64,000 bases of DNA from Phocaeicola sp. (lineage in GTDB: Bacteria; Bacteroidota; Bacteroidia; Bacteroidales; Bacteroidaceae): the NCBI GenBank assembly GCA_020026175.1, contig JAHHQV010000002.1, positions 1-64,000 on the forward strand, in the 5' to 3' direction. The notes under the pieces were generated by a model. That model had not been told where the DNA came from. It saw only the letters and a program-made list of their open reading frames with translations, and did not search any database. Below, in pieces: positions 43,939 through 53,017 of the stretch; position 1 is the first letter of the stretch; each line of letters begins with the position of its first letter. A program made the translations under genes and the position numbers.

Positions 43939-46900
43939 ATGAATAATTTAATCTTAACATCTACTTTGATGCTTGCTATAAGTTCACCTTTGGCAGCTCA
44001 GAATCAAATGTCAGTCAATGGTACTGTTAAAGATCAAACCGGTATGACTTTACCTGGTGTAAATGTCCTTAATACAACTAACAATACTGGTACAATTACT
44101 GATTTTGATGGTAACTATGTATTGAGCGCCAAAAAAGGTGACAAACTTCGTTTTTCATATATAGGTATGAAAGACTTCATTATTACAGTAACAAGTGAGA
44201 AAGTTAATGTAGTGTTGAAAGAAGAATCAAAAGTTCTTGAAGATGTTGTAGTGATAGGTTATGGTACTTCAAAGAAAAAAGATTTGACAGGAGCTGTTGC
44301 GTCAATAAAACTTGAGGATTCTCCTACTTTGATGATGCCTAATACAAATGTATTGGAGAATTTGAAAGGACAGTTGCCTGGAGTTAATATTGGAATGACT
44401 TCTTCTGCAGGTGGTACTCCAAGTTTTTCTATTCGCGGACAAAATTCTATTAATGCAGGAACATCACCGCTTGTTGTTGTGGATGGTATTATTTTTGAAG
44501 GTAATTTTAGTGATTTAAATCCACAGGATATCGCTTCAATAGATATTCTAAAAGATGCAAGTTCTACAGCTGTTTATGGATCTCGTGCGGCAAATGGTGT
44601 TATTCTTATAACAACTAAACGTGGAAAGACAGATAAACCACAAATGAATTTTAATATGAATATTGGAGTTCAAACATGGACACGCAAACCTAAATTGATG
44701 AATGGTGCTCAATCTAATCAGTTTGCTATAGATAAGGCTAAAGATCAAGGTTATGTGGGTGGTGATTTAGAATTGAAAAATATTTTACGTCCTAAAGAAT
44801 ATGCAGCTTATGAAGCAGGTTCTGAAATAAATTGGATGGATGAAACCACTCGTAATGCCTTAACTCAAAACTATCAATTAAGTGTTTCTGGTGCAAGTGA
44901 TAAGTTCAATTATTATATCTCGGGTAACTATATGAATCAAGAGGGATTGATGATTGGCGATGATTATACGCGCGCTTCTGTTTTAGCTAAAATGGAAGCT
45001 AATCTGAATAAGTATATAAAAGTTGGAATTAATGCATCTGGGTCTTGTAGGGATTATTCTGGTGTTGGCCCAAGTATGTATCAAGCTACATATATTAGTC
45101 CATGGGGATTTATGAATTCTACATTTGATAACTACTCTAATTGGTTGGAAAGATATCCAGGTGGTAATACAACATGGGAGAATCCGTTATGGAGTTCTTT
45201 TGCTGTAGATGATAAAGATATCAGATACAATGCTTCGTTAAAAGGATTTTTAGATATTCGTTTGCCTTGGATTGAAGGATTGACTTGGAAACTGAATGGA
45301 GCTTATAATGTAGGAACTACTCAGCAGGCTAGATTTACCCACGAAGACCACTATGTAAATACATTGAAGGAGAGTGATATGGCTAATCCTGCACAATTCT
45401 TGTATCAAGCTAATGGATATTCAAAGGACTCTAATAGACGTAGTTGGTTGATTAATCAGATTTTGAACTACTCTCATTCTTTTGGACAACATAAGATAGA
45501 TTTGACTTTTATGTCAGAAAGGCAAAGAAGCCATAGTTATGGAGTAAATGCAAGCGGACGGGATTTTACGCAAGCTGGTACCACAACTCTTGGTTATAAT
45601 TCATTGGAAATGGGTGATACAAATAAACGTGGAGTAGATACATGGAAGAATTATGAATCGGCTTTGGCATACATGATTCGTGCTAATTATGTATGGAAAG
45701 GTCGTTATCATGCTTCAGCCAGTTTTCGTCGTGATGGAAGTTCTGTTTTTGCTGAAGGACAGAAATATGGTAATTTTGCATCGGCCGCTGTAGCTTGGAC
45801 TATTTCTGAAGAGAATTTTCTAAAAAAAATAGAATGGATAAATTATCTGAAGTTACGTTTTTCATACGGTGAGAATGGAAACCCTTCTATTAGTGCTTTC
45901 CAGACATTTCCTAAAGTGGGAATGAGTGATTATATTTTTGGAACAGATTATGTGAAGACGATGTATCAAAGTTCTTTAGCAAATAAAGCATTGGGATGGG
46001 AACGAACAAAATCTTTTAATATTGGTGTAGACTTTGGATTTTTTAATGATCGTCTGACAGGTAATGTAGAATATTATAATTCTAAAACAAATGATTTGCT
46101 AGTCTCTCGCCGCTTGCCTAGTACGTCAGGGTATGGAAGCATACTTGATAATATGGGACAGGTTGCTAACTGGGGACTTGAATTCAGTTTGCATTCTCGT
46201 AATATTGAAACAAATAATATATCTTGGACTACAGATCTTTCTTTTTGGATGAATCGAAATAAAATAGTAAGTCTTTATGGTCTGGATAGTGATGGAGATG
46301 GTCGTGAAGATGATGATTTAAGCAATGGTTGGTTTATAGGTAAATCATTAGGAGCTGTATACAATTATAAAACAGCAGGTATTGTACAAAAAGACGATAA
46401 GGAATATATGGATAAATATCACATGGCTCCAGGTGATGTTAAAATTGTGGATTTAAATGGTGATGGGAAAATTACTCCTGATGATAAAACGATATTAGGA
46501 TACTCTAAACCAAATTTCACTATGAATATGCGTAATACTATTACATATAGAAATTTTATGCTTTCTTTTAGTTTGGATTGGCTTGCTGGTGGAGGAAAGA
46601 ATAATTATTTGCTTACTGAAAACGCTAAAGGAATGAATCCTGGACAAATGGGCTCTAATGTCTGGTTAGCTGATAAGCAATATTGGACACCTGAACATCC
46701 TGTAAATGATATTCCTCGTGCAAGTTATAATAATGAATATAAACATGGATTTTATCAGTCGAGAGAATTTCTTCGCTTGCAGGATTTGACATTGAGCTAT
46801 ACATTAGGTAATAAATTTCTGGAAAGAGTAAAAATAGTTTCTAATGCAAAATTATTTGTGAGTGGAAAGAACCTTATTACATTTACTAATTGGGATGGTT

Positions 46901-46983
46901 TGGATCCTGAGGCGACCCAAAGAATAGGAGAAGGAAGTCCTAGCTTTAAAACGTTTAGTGTTGGTATGAATATTTCATTTTAA
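43939..46983 (+). CDS. SusC/RagA-type TonB-dependent outer-membrane transporter
   Basis: A 1014-residue SusC-family barrel. The signal peptide ends near PLAAQ; a carboxypeptidase-like beta-sandwich follows (VNGTVKDQTGMTLPGVNVLN). The plug begins with EDVVVIGYGTSKKKDLTGAV and contains LKDASSTAVYGSRAANGVIL. The remainder is a 22-strand barrel ending in VGMNISF with terminal Phe. There is no N-terminal STN signalling domain, so it should not act through an anti-sigma factor; regulation by the adjacent HTCS fits. With SusD it binds and imports oligosaccharides using TonB energy. Confidence 0.97.
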   Translation: MNNLILTSTLMLAISSPLAAQNQMSVNGTVKDQTGMTLPGVNVLNTTNNTGTITDFDGNYVLSAKKGDKLRFSYIGMKDFIITVTSEKVNVVLKEESKVLEDVVVIGYGTSKKKDLTGAVASIKLEDSPTLMMPNTNVLENLKGQLPGVNIGMTSSAGGTPSFSIRGQNSINAGTSPLVVVDGIIFEGNFSDLNPQDIASIDILKDASSTAVYGSRAANGVILITTKRGKTDKPQMNFNMNIGVQTWTRKPKLMNGAQSNQFAIDKAKDQGYVGGDLELKNILRPKEYAAYEAGSEINWMDETTRNALTQNYQLSVSGASDKFNYYISGNYMNQEGLMIGDDYTRASVLAKMEANLNKYIKVGINASGSCRDYSGVGPSMYQATYISPWGFMNSTFDNYSNWLERYPGGNTTWENPLWSSFAVDDKDIRYNASLKGFLDIRLPWIEGLTWKLNGAYNVGTTQQARFTHEDHYVNTLKESDMANPAQFLYQANGYSKDSNRRSWLINQILNYSHSFGQHKIDLTFMSERQRSHSYGVNASGRDFTQAGTTTLGYNSLEMGDTNKRGVDTWKNYESALAYMIRANYVWKGRYHASASFRRDGSSVFAEGQKYGNFASAAVAWTISEENFLKKIEWINYLKLRFSYGENGNPSISAFQTFPKVGMSDYIFGTDYVKTMYQSSLANKALGWERTKSFNIGVDFGFFNDRLTGNVEYYNSKTNDLLVSRRLPSTSGYGSILDNMGQVANWGLEFSLHSRNIETNNISWTTDLSFWMNRNKIVSLYGLDSDGDGREDDDLSNGWFIGKSLGAVYNYKTAGIVQKDDKEYMDKYHMAPGDVKIVDLNGDGKITPDDKTILGYSKPNFTMNMRNTITYRNFMLSFSLDWLAGGGKNNYLLTENAKGMNPGQMGSNVWLADKQYWTPEHPVNDIPRASYNNEYKHGFYQSREFLRLQDLTLSYTLGNKFLERVKIVSNAKLFVSGKNLITFTNWDGLDPEATQRIGEGSPSFKTFSVGMNISF

Positions 46984-46994
46984 AATAGTTGATT

Positions 46995-48731
46995 ATGAAA
47001 AATATATTAAATAAAGTTGCCATTTGTTGTGCTGGCCTATGTGTGTTTACAGCTTGTAATGATGATGCTTTCTTGCATGAAAAAACTGAAGATTTTATTA
47101 CAGTCGATAATGCTTATTTGAATGCTGAGCAGTTTCGTACAGGTATAGGTCAGATGTATCGACAACTTCGTGGTATGTATAATAGTGGTGATACAAGAAA
47201 TGATTGGGTTTTAATGGGAGTTGGTATGGATGTGTTTACAACCTCTACAGTCGATGACAATGCTTCTCAGCCAGAGTTTAATGATTGGAGAAAAGTCAAT
47301 TCACAAAATTCTATAGCTAATAAATGGTGGAAATTTGGATATGATGTGATAAAGAATTGTAATGAATTGCTATTTCAAACAGATAAAGACAAAGTTAAGT
47401 GGGGAAAAGTCGGAGAAAAAGAAGAAATACAAGCAGAAATTAGATTTTTTCGTGCTTTTGCCTATCGTTGTTTGGCAAATATTTTTGGAGGAGTTCCAAT
47501 TTTAGAGAATCCCATAGATCATCCTACTTTAAATTTTGTTAGAGCTACAAGGAAAGATGTATATGAATTTGCTATTGAAGATGCAATTTTTGCATCTAAA
47601 AACCTTCCTATAAAGATAAAGAAAGACGGACAGGTAGTACGTGCAACAGCTGATCATTTGTTATCTGAATTGTACATTGCTTTATCTGATAATGGAGGTG
47701 AAAAATCTTATGACAAGGCTATTGAAGCAGCTTCTCGTATAATTAATGGAACAGATGGAGATTACGGATTGATGAAAAGTCGATTTGGTCGTAGAATGAA
47801 TGAAACAGATAAAGGTAAAGATGTGTATTGGGATTTGTTTCGAATGGGAAATCAGAACTATTTAGAGGCTGGAAATAAAGAATGTTTGTGGGCTATTCAG
47901 TTTGAATATAATACACCTGGAGGTACGAATACTTTTGATAGACCTTTGTTTGAACGACATTTCTGGCCTAATTTTTGGCAAAAATCTAAATTTGGATATA
48001 ATGGAGTTGCTAGAGATAATACAGGACGTGGTGTAGCTTATGTACGTCCGGCAGACTATATTATTTATGGCATTTGGAATAAATGTGGTGGTGATACGCG
48101 TAATTCTGAAGCCAATATAATTAGAAAACATTATGCTCCTTATGTAATTAAAAATGGAGTAGAAGTGCCAGATTATGACACAATATATACTACACCTGTT
48201 GAAATAGATGGCAATATTATAGATGTTAAAATCAAACCTGGAGAGGAAATAAAGAAAGAATGGCTTACATCTGCTAATGATACTATGAGCTCTTATTTTC
48301 CACGTTTCTTTAAGTTTGGTACAGATAAGCATATCAATGGAATACCTGATAATGGATTTGTTCCTGACTGGTATGTTTTCCGAGTAGCTGAAACATATTT
48401 ACTTCGTGCTGAAGCTTATATGAAAGAAGGAAATCTTGCTGCTGCTGTTGCTGATATAAATAAGGTTCGTTCTAGGGTCAATGCTCGTTTGATTGATGTA
48501 TCCGAATTGGATATTGATTTTTTGTTAGATGAACGTACACGTGAATTGTTGGGAGAAGAGCAAAGGTTTATGACCCTTTCTCGTATGGGTAAGGTTTATG
48601 AACGTACAAAAAAATATGGTAGGAATCATTCTGCTGCAACAATACAGGAATACAATAATTTATTACCTATACCACAATCTGCTATAGATGCAAATCTTGA
48701 AGCTGAATTGAAACAGAATCCAGGATATTAA
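46995..48731 (+). CDS. SusD/RagB-type surface glycan-binding lipoprotein
   Basis: A 578-residue SusD-family lipoprotein. The signal peptide ends in a lipobox VFTAC, and the residues after Cys (NDD) are acidic, as in the Bacteroidota surface export signal. TPR-like helices are spread through it: AEIRFFRAFAYRCLANIFGG, DHLLSELYIALSDNGG and VAETYLLRAEAYMKEGNLAA. The end, LPIPQSAIDANLEAELKQNPGY, is diagnostic. It caps the SusC barrel and binds the target glycan. The ATG at 46995 is preferred over a TTG two codons upstream; it lies 11 bases after the susC stop. Confidence 0.97.
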   Translation: MKNILNKVAICCAGLCVFTACNDDAFLHEKTEDFITVDNAYLNAEQFRTGIGQMYRQLRGMYNSGDTRNDWVLMGVGMDVFTTSTVDDNASQPEFNDWRKVNSQNSIANKWWKFGYDVIKNCNELLFQTDKDKVKWGKVGEKEEIQAEIRFFRAFAYRCLANIFGGVPILENPIDHPTLNFVRATRKDVYEFAIEDAIFASKNLPIKIKKDGQVVRATADHLLSELYIALSDNGGEKSYDKAIEAASRIINGTDGDYGLMKSRFGRRMNETDKGKDVYWDLFRMGNQNYLEAGNKECLWAIQFEYNTPGGTNTFDRPLFERHFWPNFWQKSKFGYNGVARDNTGRGVAYVRPADYIIYGIWNKCGGDTRNSEANIIRKHYAPYVIKNGVEVPDYDTIYTTPVEIDGNIIDVKIKPGEEIKKEWLTSANDTMSSYFPRFFKFGTDKHINGIPDNGFVPDWYVFRVAETYLLRAEAYMKEGNLAAAVADINKVRSRVNARLIDVSELDIDFLLDERTRELLGEEQRFMTLSRMGKVYERTKKYGRNHSAATIQEYNNLLPIPQSAIDANLEAELKQNPGY

Positions 48732-48753
48732 GATCTTTGTAATTATAAATATT

Positions 48754-48808
48754 AAGAGTAAAAGAATTAGTCTGAAAAACATATTTCGTGCTATATTCTT
48801 TTACTCTT
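48754..48808 (+). terminator. Stem-loop after susD
   Basis: AAGAGTAAAAGAAT (48754-48767) and its exact complement (48795-48808) form a 14-bp stem. No strong T-run follows, so it may only partly terminate or may protect the susCD mRNA. Confidence 0.6.
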
Positions 48809-48816
48809 ATATGGTT

Positions 48817-48824
48817 TAACTTTG
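48817..48824 (+). promoter_or_regulatory. -7 box of the beta-helix gene
   Basis: TAACTTTG lies 23 bases before the ATG, directly after the susD stem-loop. It suggests that the last gene can also be transcribed separately. No -33 and no CCGA motif is visible. Confidence 0.5.
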
Positions 48825-48847
48825 TAATGAATATCTATTGAATTATT

Positions 48848-50932
48848 ATGAAAGCTTTAAATTTAGCATGTAGTATTTTTTCGTTTGGAATACTTATGTC
48901 GTGTTCCAATGAGATGGTGTTGTACGTTGATTCTTCTTCAGAAACATTAAATGAGGTCGGAAGTATTGATGCTCCTTATAAAAATATAGGGAAGGCTTTG
49001 GAGTACGTAAAGTCTAGAAGGAATCAAGGGCATAATGAAAGTGTGAAACTGGTTTTACGTTCTGGTAAATATTTTTTTGATAAAGGATTTGTTTTTGATG
49101 AATCAATGTCCGATATTTCAATTTCATCCTACCATGATGAGAAAGTTATATTTTCAGGTGGAGTTGATTTGCCTTTGGATAACGTCAGTGATGGTAAGAT
49201 TGGAGATACAGATGTTTTGTATGTTGATTTAAGTAAAGTCTCTATTTCCGATTATGGAAGAATAAAGAATGTAGGCTTTTCTCGTCCTTCACAAAGTTCT
49301 TTTGCAGAACTTTTTGTAAATGGAGAGTCTATGCATCTGTCGCGCTGGCCTAATGAAGGAATGATTCGTATGGGTAAGATTATAGATAAAGGTTCTGTCC
49401 CAAGATATGATGACTTTGAAAATCGTGGAGCAATAATGGAATATGATTCTTTACGTATATCCAAGTGGGAATTCAGACCGGATATGTGGATGAGTGGGTA
49501 TTTCAATGCTGGATTTGCCGATGATGCATTGATGATTAAAGAACTGGATAAAAAAAAGAGATGTATTAAAACTGATGGTGCCACATTGTATGGATTTAAT
49601 TCAAACCATCCATGGAATAAATGGTATGCTTTCAATATAAAGGAGGAATTGGATGCTCCGGGCGAATATTATTTGGATAAGCAGGAACGGAAATTGTACT
49701 TTATACCTCCGGTAGAAAAAATGGAATCATTGTCTTTATCTGTTTTGGAACAGCCTTTCTTTGATATTTGGAAAGCAAAGGATGTTACAATAGAAGGTAT
49801 TGATTTTGAATGTTCAAGGTCTGTAATGATTTCTTTATGTGAGACGGAAAATGTCAATATTAGTAATTGTAAATTTACCAATGGTGGCAATTGGGCTATA
49901 ATGATAGGTATGGGTATAGAGCCTTTTACTAAATATCTTCATTCTGGTGTAGGAAAACCTGTCAGAGGTATAGTCGGTAATTTGCAGCAGCATATATACG
50001 AAGATACTGATTTTAATAGAAAAGGTGGACATAACAATGTTGTGGAAGACTGTAAGTTTTATAATTTAGGTTCAGGTGCAATATCCTTAGGAGGAGGAAA
50101 TCGTTCTACATTGGAACCAGGGAATAATATAGTCCGTAATTGTCTGTTCCATGACAATAACCGCATAGAAAAATCATATTGTCCTGCTGTACATATAACA
50201 GGTGTAGGAAACAAGATTCTTAATTCTGAGATTTTCAATACTCCAAGTATGGCAATACTTATGCATGGTAACAATCATGAGATTGCATATAATTACATTC
50301 ACAATGTTTGTCTTGAGGTAGAAGATCAAGGAGCTTTTTATTATGGGCGTAATCCGTCGGAATGTGGAACAGTATTAAGATATAATTTGTTTGCCAATAT
50401 TCCAAATGAATATAATACTTGTTCTGTTTATCATGATGATGGTGCTGGAGGTATGATAGTGGAAGATAACATCTTTTATAAGGCAGGAAAATATGTTTCT
50501 TTGATAGGAGGTGGCTCTGACAATTCTTATAGGCGCAATGTCATGATAAATGGTAAAATGGGATTCCATATTGATGACAGATTGAGAAATTGGGCAAAGT
50601 CTTTGATAGAGAAAGATGGACTTTTTGAAAAAAGGCTTAAAGAAATAGGTTACTCTGAAAGACCTTATATAAGTCAGTATCCTTATTTAAAGGATTATTT
50701 GCCAAGTGATAGTATGCCAAAACGAAATGTTATAGAGTCAAATTACTTTATTCATATCAAAAAAATAACAGATCATGAGAAATTTATGGAGATGCGTAAT
50801 AATATAAATCTTGAGAAAAAGAGATTCTCTGATAATCTTGAATGTTTGTCCGATATTTTAAATGAACTGTCAGAATATAATATAGAGTCGAATAAGGAAT
50901 GGAGTAATATAGGATTGAAAAGAATACAGTAG
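48848..50932 (+). CDS. Right-handed parallel beta-helix lipoprotein (GH141-like)
   Basis: A 694-residue exported protein with lipobox ILMSC. The N-terminal part reads YVDSSSETLNEVGSIDAPYK and AL-YV, the usual start of beta-helix glycosidases and lyases. It continues with VKLVLRSGKYFF, ISSYHDEKVIFSGGV, then repeated N-x-I-x-N/C coils (VTIEGIDFECSRS, NVNISNCKFTNGGNWA, NNIVRNCLFHDNN, EIAYNYIHNVC). The layout resembles GH141 enzymes (fucosidase/xylanase type) and polysaccharide lyases; catalytic residues were not assigned. As the last gene of the locus it probably degrades the same glycan at the cell surface or in the periplasm. Confidence 0.82.
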   Translation: MKALNLACSIFSFGILMSCSNEMVLYVDSSSETLNEVGSIDAPYKNIGKALEYVKSRRNQGHNESVKLVLRSGKYFFDKGFVFDESMSDISISSYHDEKVIFSGGVDLPLDNVSDGKIGDTDVLYVDLSKVSISDYGRIKNVGFSRPSQSSFAELFVNGESMHLSRWPNEGMIRMGKIIDKGSVPRYDDFENRGAIMEYDSLRISKWEFRPDMWMSGYFNAGFADDALMIKELDKKKRCIKTDGATLYGFNSNHPWNKWYAFNIKEELDAPGEYYLDKQERKLYFIPPVEKMESLSLSVLEQPFFDIWKAKDVTIEGIDFECSRSVMISLCETENVNISNCKFTNGGNWAIMIGMGIEPFTKYLHSGVGKPVRGIVGNLQQHIYEDTDFNRKGGHNNVVEDCKFYNLGSGAISLGGGNRSTLEPGNNIVRNCLFHDNNRIEKSYCPAVHITGVGNKILNSEIFNTPSMAILMHGNNHEIAYNYIHNVCLEVEDQGAFYYGRNPSECGTVLRYNLFANIPNEYNTCSVYHDDGAGGMIVEDNIFYKAGKYVSLIGGGSDNSYRRNVMINGKMGFHIDDRLRNWAKSLIEKDGLFEKRLKEIGYSERPYISQYPYLKDYLPSDSMPKRNVIESNYFIHIKKITDHEKFMEMRNNINLEKKRFSDNLECLSDILNELSEYNIESNKEWSNIGLKRIQ

Positions 50933-50956
50933 TTGTTTTCAATCATATATATGATT

Positions 50957-51010
50957 ATCCGCCTGATAAAGTGTATATTATTAAATTATGCATTATCGGG
51001 CGGATTTTTT
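50957..51010 (+). terminator. Terminator of the glycan locus
   Basis: ATCCGCCTGATAA (50957-50969) pairs with TTATCGGGCGGAT (50993-51005) with one G-U, and a T run follows. Confidence 0.9.
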
Positions 51011-51084
51011 CATTTGTGTATGAGTTATAATGGTATCACAACTAGCTAGAAATATACTCTGTATATACAAGACAAAGGAGAAAA

Positions 51085-51127
51085 AGTATATAAAAAGAAA
51101 TGAGCCCGGTATTTTACCGAGCTCATT
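51085..51127 (-). terminator. Terminator after rubrerythrin
   Basis: AATGAGC plus CGGTA (51099-51111) pair with TACCG plus GCTCATT (51115-51127), with one C-A mismatch. On the minus strand a T-rich run follows. Confidence 0.85.
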
Positions 51128-51214
51128 ATTATAGAGACATTATTTAACGTCTGATTTAGTATCCAACTTTTTGAGGCTATATAAATTATGTATATTCCTC
51201 TAGAAAAGTCTTAA

Positions 51215-51766
51215 TTATTTCTTGAAGTATCTGTTATACAAACCTTCGAAACCTTTACCGTGACGAGCTTCGTCTTTAGCCATTTCGTGAACTGTATCGT
51301 GAATAGCGTCAAGGTTCAATGCCTTAGCACGAGTGGCGATACGTTTCTTGTCTGCACAAGCACCGCTTTCAGCATTCATACGTTTTTCAAGGTTAGTCTT
51401 AGTATCCCATACGCAGTCGCCCAACAATTCAGCGAATTTAGCAGCATGTTCTGCTTCTTCCCATGCATAGCGTTTGAAAGCTTCAGCTATTTCAGGATAG
51501 CCTTCGCGGTCAGCCTGACGGCTCATAGCCAAGTACATACCAACTTCTGTACATTCACCCATAAAGTGGTTGTTAAGGTCTTTAATCATTTCGTCATCAC
51601 AACCTTTTGCAACACCTACAACATGTTCGTCAGCAAATGAAAGACCTTCTTCTGATTCTACCATTTCGTTGAATTTTGAAGCTGGAGCTTTACACAATGG
51701 ACATTTTTCTGGAGCTGCATCACCTTCGTGGATATAACCACATACTGTACAAATAAATTTCTTCAT
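51215..51766 (-). CDS. Reverse rubrerythrin
   Basis: A 183-residue rubrerythrin with the rubredoxin domain at the N-terminus ([20 protein letters not shown], Cys6 and Cys9, then CPLC), followed by the ferritin-like diiron domain with [20 protein letters not shown] and [15 protein letters not shown] (ExxH). The order is opposite to classical rubrerythrin. Such proteins reduce hydrogen peroxide with electrons from NADH-dependent partners and protect anaerobes from oxygen. It follows a Fur-family gene by 46 bases on the same strand, consistent with peroxide-responsive control, and has its own terminator. Confidence 0.95.
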   Translation of the reverse strand: MKKFICTVCGYIHEGDAAPEKCPLCKAPASKFNEMVESEEGLSFADEHVVGVAKGCDDEMIKDLNNHFMGECTEVGMYLAMSRQADREGYPEIAEAFKRYAWEEAEHAAKFAELLGDCVWDTKTNLEKRMNAESGACADKKRIATRAKALNLDAIHDTVHEMAKDEARHGKGFEGLYNRYFKK

Positions 51767-51812
51767 AATTTTAAAAAGTTAGTTAGTTATAATAATATTT
51801 TTTCTGTTTGTG

Positions 51813-52235
51813 TCAATTATGCTCTGATTTTGTTCTTATGCAATTAGAGCAAACACCTTTATAATATGAATGGATTTCATCTATAATGAATCCTTTTTCT
51901 TCAATTGTTTTTATTTCTTCATTTACAACATGCATAGGCATATCGTAAATCTTTCCGCAACATTTACATTGGAAGTGTGCATGAGCAGATGTATCACCAT
52001 CAAAACATACGTTTTTTTCATCAATAGTAAGCATCTTTGCAGCTCCTTGTTCAACAAACAGTCTCAATGTATTATAAACTGTTGTTTTTGAAAGGGTTGG
52101 AATGTCATCATGCAAAGCCAAATAAATTTCATCAATGCTAGGATGAGTACGGTGCTTCAACAAGTAATCCATAATTGCGATGCGTTGTACGGATGGCTTG
52201 ATTTTGTAACTAAGCAAATATTCGTAAACGTTCAT
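51813..52235 (-). CDS. Fur-family regulator, PerR-like
   Basis: A 140-residue Fur-family repressor. The winged helix has PSVQRIAIMDYLLKHRTHPS and PTLSKTTVYNTLRLFVEQGA. HAHFQC (His85, His87) and two CxxC pairs (Cys90/Cys93 and Cys129/Cys132) give the metal sites. Gene context with rubrerythrin favours a PerR-type peroxide sensor over iron or zinc control, but sequence alone does not settle this. The ATG at 52235 is chosen; the longer frame to 52289 starts with a TTG in the promoter. It probably represses its own promoter, where an inverted repeat is present. Confidence 0.9.
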   Translation of the reverse strand: MNVYEYLLSYKIKPSVQRIAIMDYLLKHRTHPSIDEIYLALHDDIPTLSKTTVYNTLRLFVEQGAAKMLTIDEKNVCFDGDTSAHAHFQCKCCGKIYDMPMHVVNEEIKTIEEKGFIIDEIHSYYKGVCSNCIRTKSEHN

Positions 52236-52278
52236 ATAATCTTTCAATTCTGTAATTATTACAATTTTAATTCGATGG

Positions 52279-52312
52279 CAAAGATACAAACTTTTTTTAA
52301 AATGACAAGTTT
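52279..52312 (-). promoter_or_regulatory. Promoter and candidate Fur/PerR operator
   Basis: Minus strand: -33 TTG (52308-52306), 19 bases, then -7 TATCTTTG (52286-52279). An inverted repeat AAACTT / AAGTTT (52288-52293 and 52307-52312, 13-base spacer) covers the spacer and the -33 element, a suitable place for autorepression. Confidence 0.7.
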
Positions 52313-52464
52313 CAAACTTAATTTTTTGCTTAGTTTTATATTTTCTTTTCTTTTTTGCTGCTTATATATACAAAAACCTTTATGTATAAAACAAATAATA
52401 GAAATTGTTTGTTCATTATATACATTTTTTGAAATAAAGCATCTAACTGTAAATATTGTAAATT

Positions 52465-52900
52465 ATGAAGTATGGTGTAAATAAAAATATTTTGTTTTTT
52501 ATAGCTGGGACACTATGGATGGTGGCAGGATTTAATATTATGCGTATAGGTATATCTACATGGACTGTAGACTCTACATCATGGATATTTAAATTCTTTG
52601 AGTCCTGCATTGTTTTCCTTTTCTTTTTTTCCTTTATTTTTGACAGACTTTATAAGAAATATTCTATTAGGATAAACAATAAGAACGACGGTCTTCATTG
52701 TCCTTTTTTCTTTTTTTGACAAGAAAGTCTTGTTGATTATGTTGTTTATGATAGTTATGGGAATATCAATCAGATTTTTTCATCTTTTGCCAAATTCTTT
52801 TTTTTCGTTCTTTAATTCAGGGTTGGGATTCGCTTTGATGCTGACAGGTTTTCGTTTTCTCTTTTTCAGATTGAAAAAAAAGTTGAAACAGATACATTAA
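52465..52900 (+). pseudogene. Small membrane protein split by a frameshift
   Basis: The first frame (52465-52719) encodes 84 residues with two membrane helices (ILFFIAGTLWMVAGFNIMRI and SCIVFLFFFSFIFDRLY) and ends in PFFFF at a TGA. The sequence goes on in the +1 frame from 52718 to a TAA at 52898-52900: DKKVLLIMLFMIVMGISIR, HLLPNSFFSFF, then two further hydrophobic stretches and a basic tail. Together they make one plausible protein of about 144 residues with four helices. The break lies in a run of seven T after CC-T6-C. One T too many would explain it; sequencing error, phase variation or programmed +1 shifting (TTT TGA C) are alternatives. Function unknown. Confidence 0.75.
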
Positions 52901-52958
52901 ATGCTATTATGGATAAGATTAATTTACTGTAAGTTTGAAAATAGTATTCATATAAGAC

Positions 52959-52988
52959 TTGTGTTTCACTCACCTTTCATTACCTTTG
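52959..52988 (+). promoter_or_regulatory. Promoter of nadE
   Basis: TTG at 52959-52961 and TACCTTTG at 52981-52988, 19 bases apart. The ATG is 30 bases downstream. Confidence 0.75.
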
Positions 52989-53017
52989 TATTATTATATG
53001 CATTATTATATAGATAT

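Noticed and set aside
52901..53017. N-terminal extension of NAD+ synthetase
   Set aside because: A consensus promoter lies inside it, and the normal family start is at 53018.
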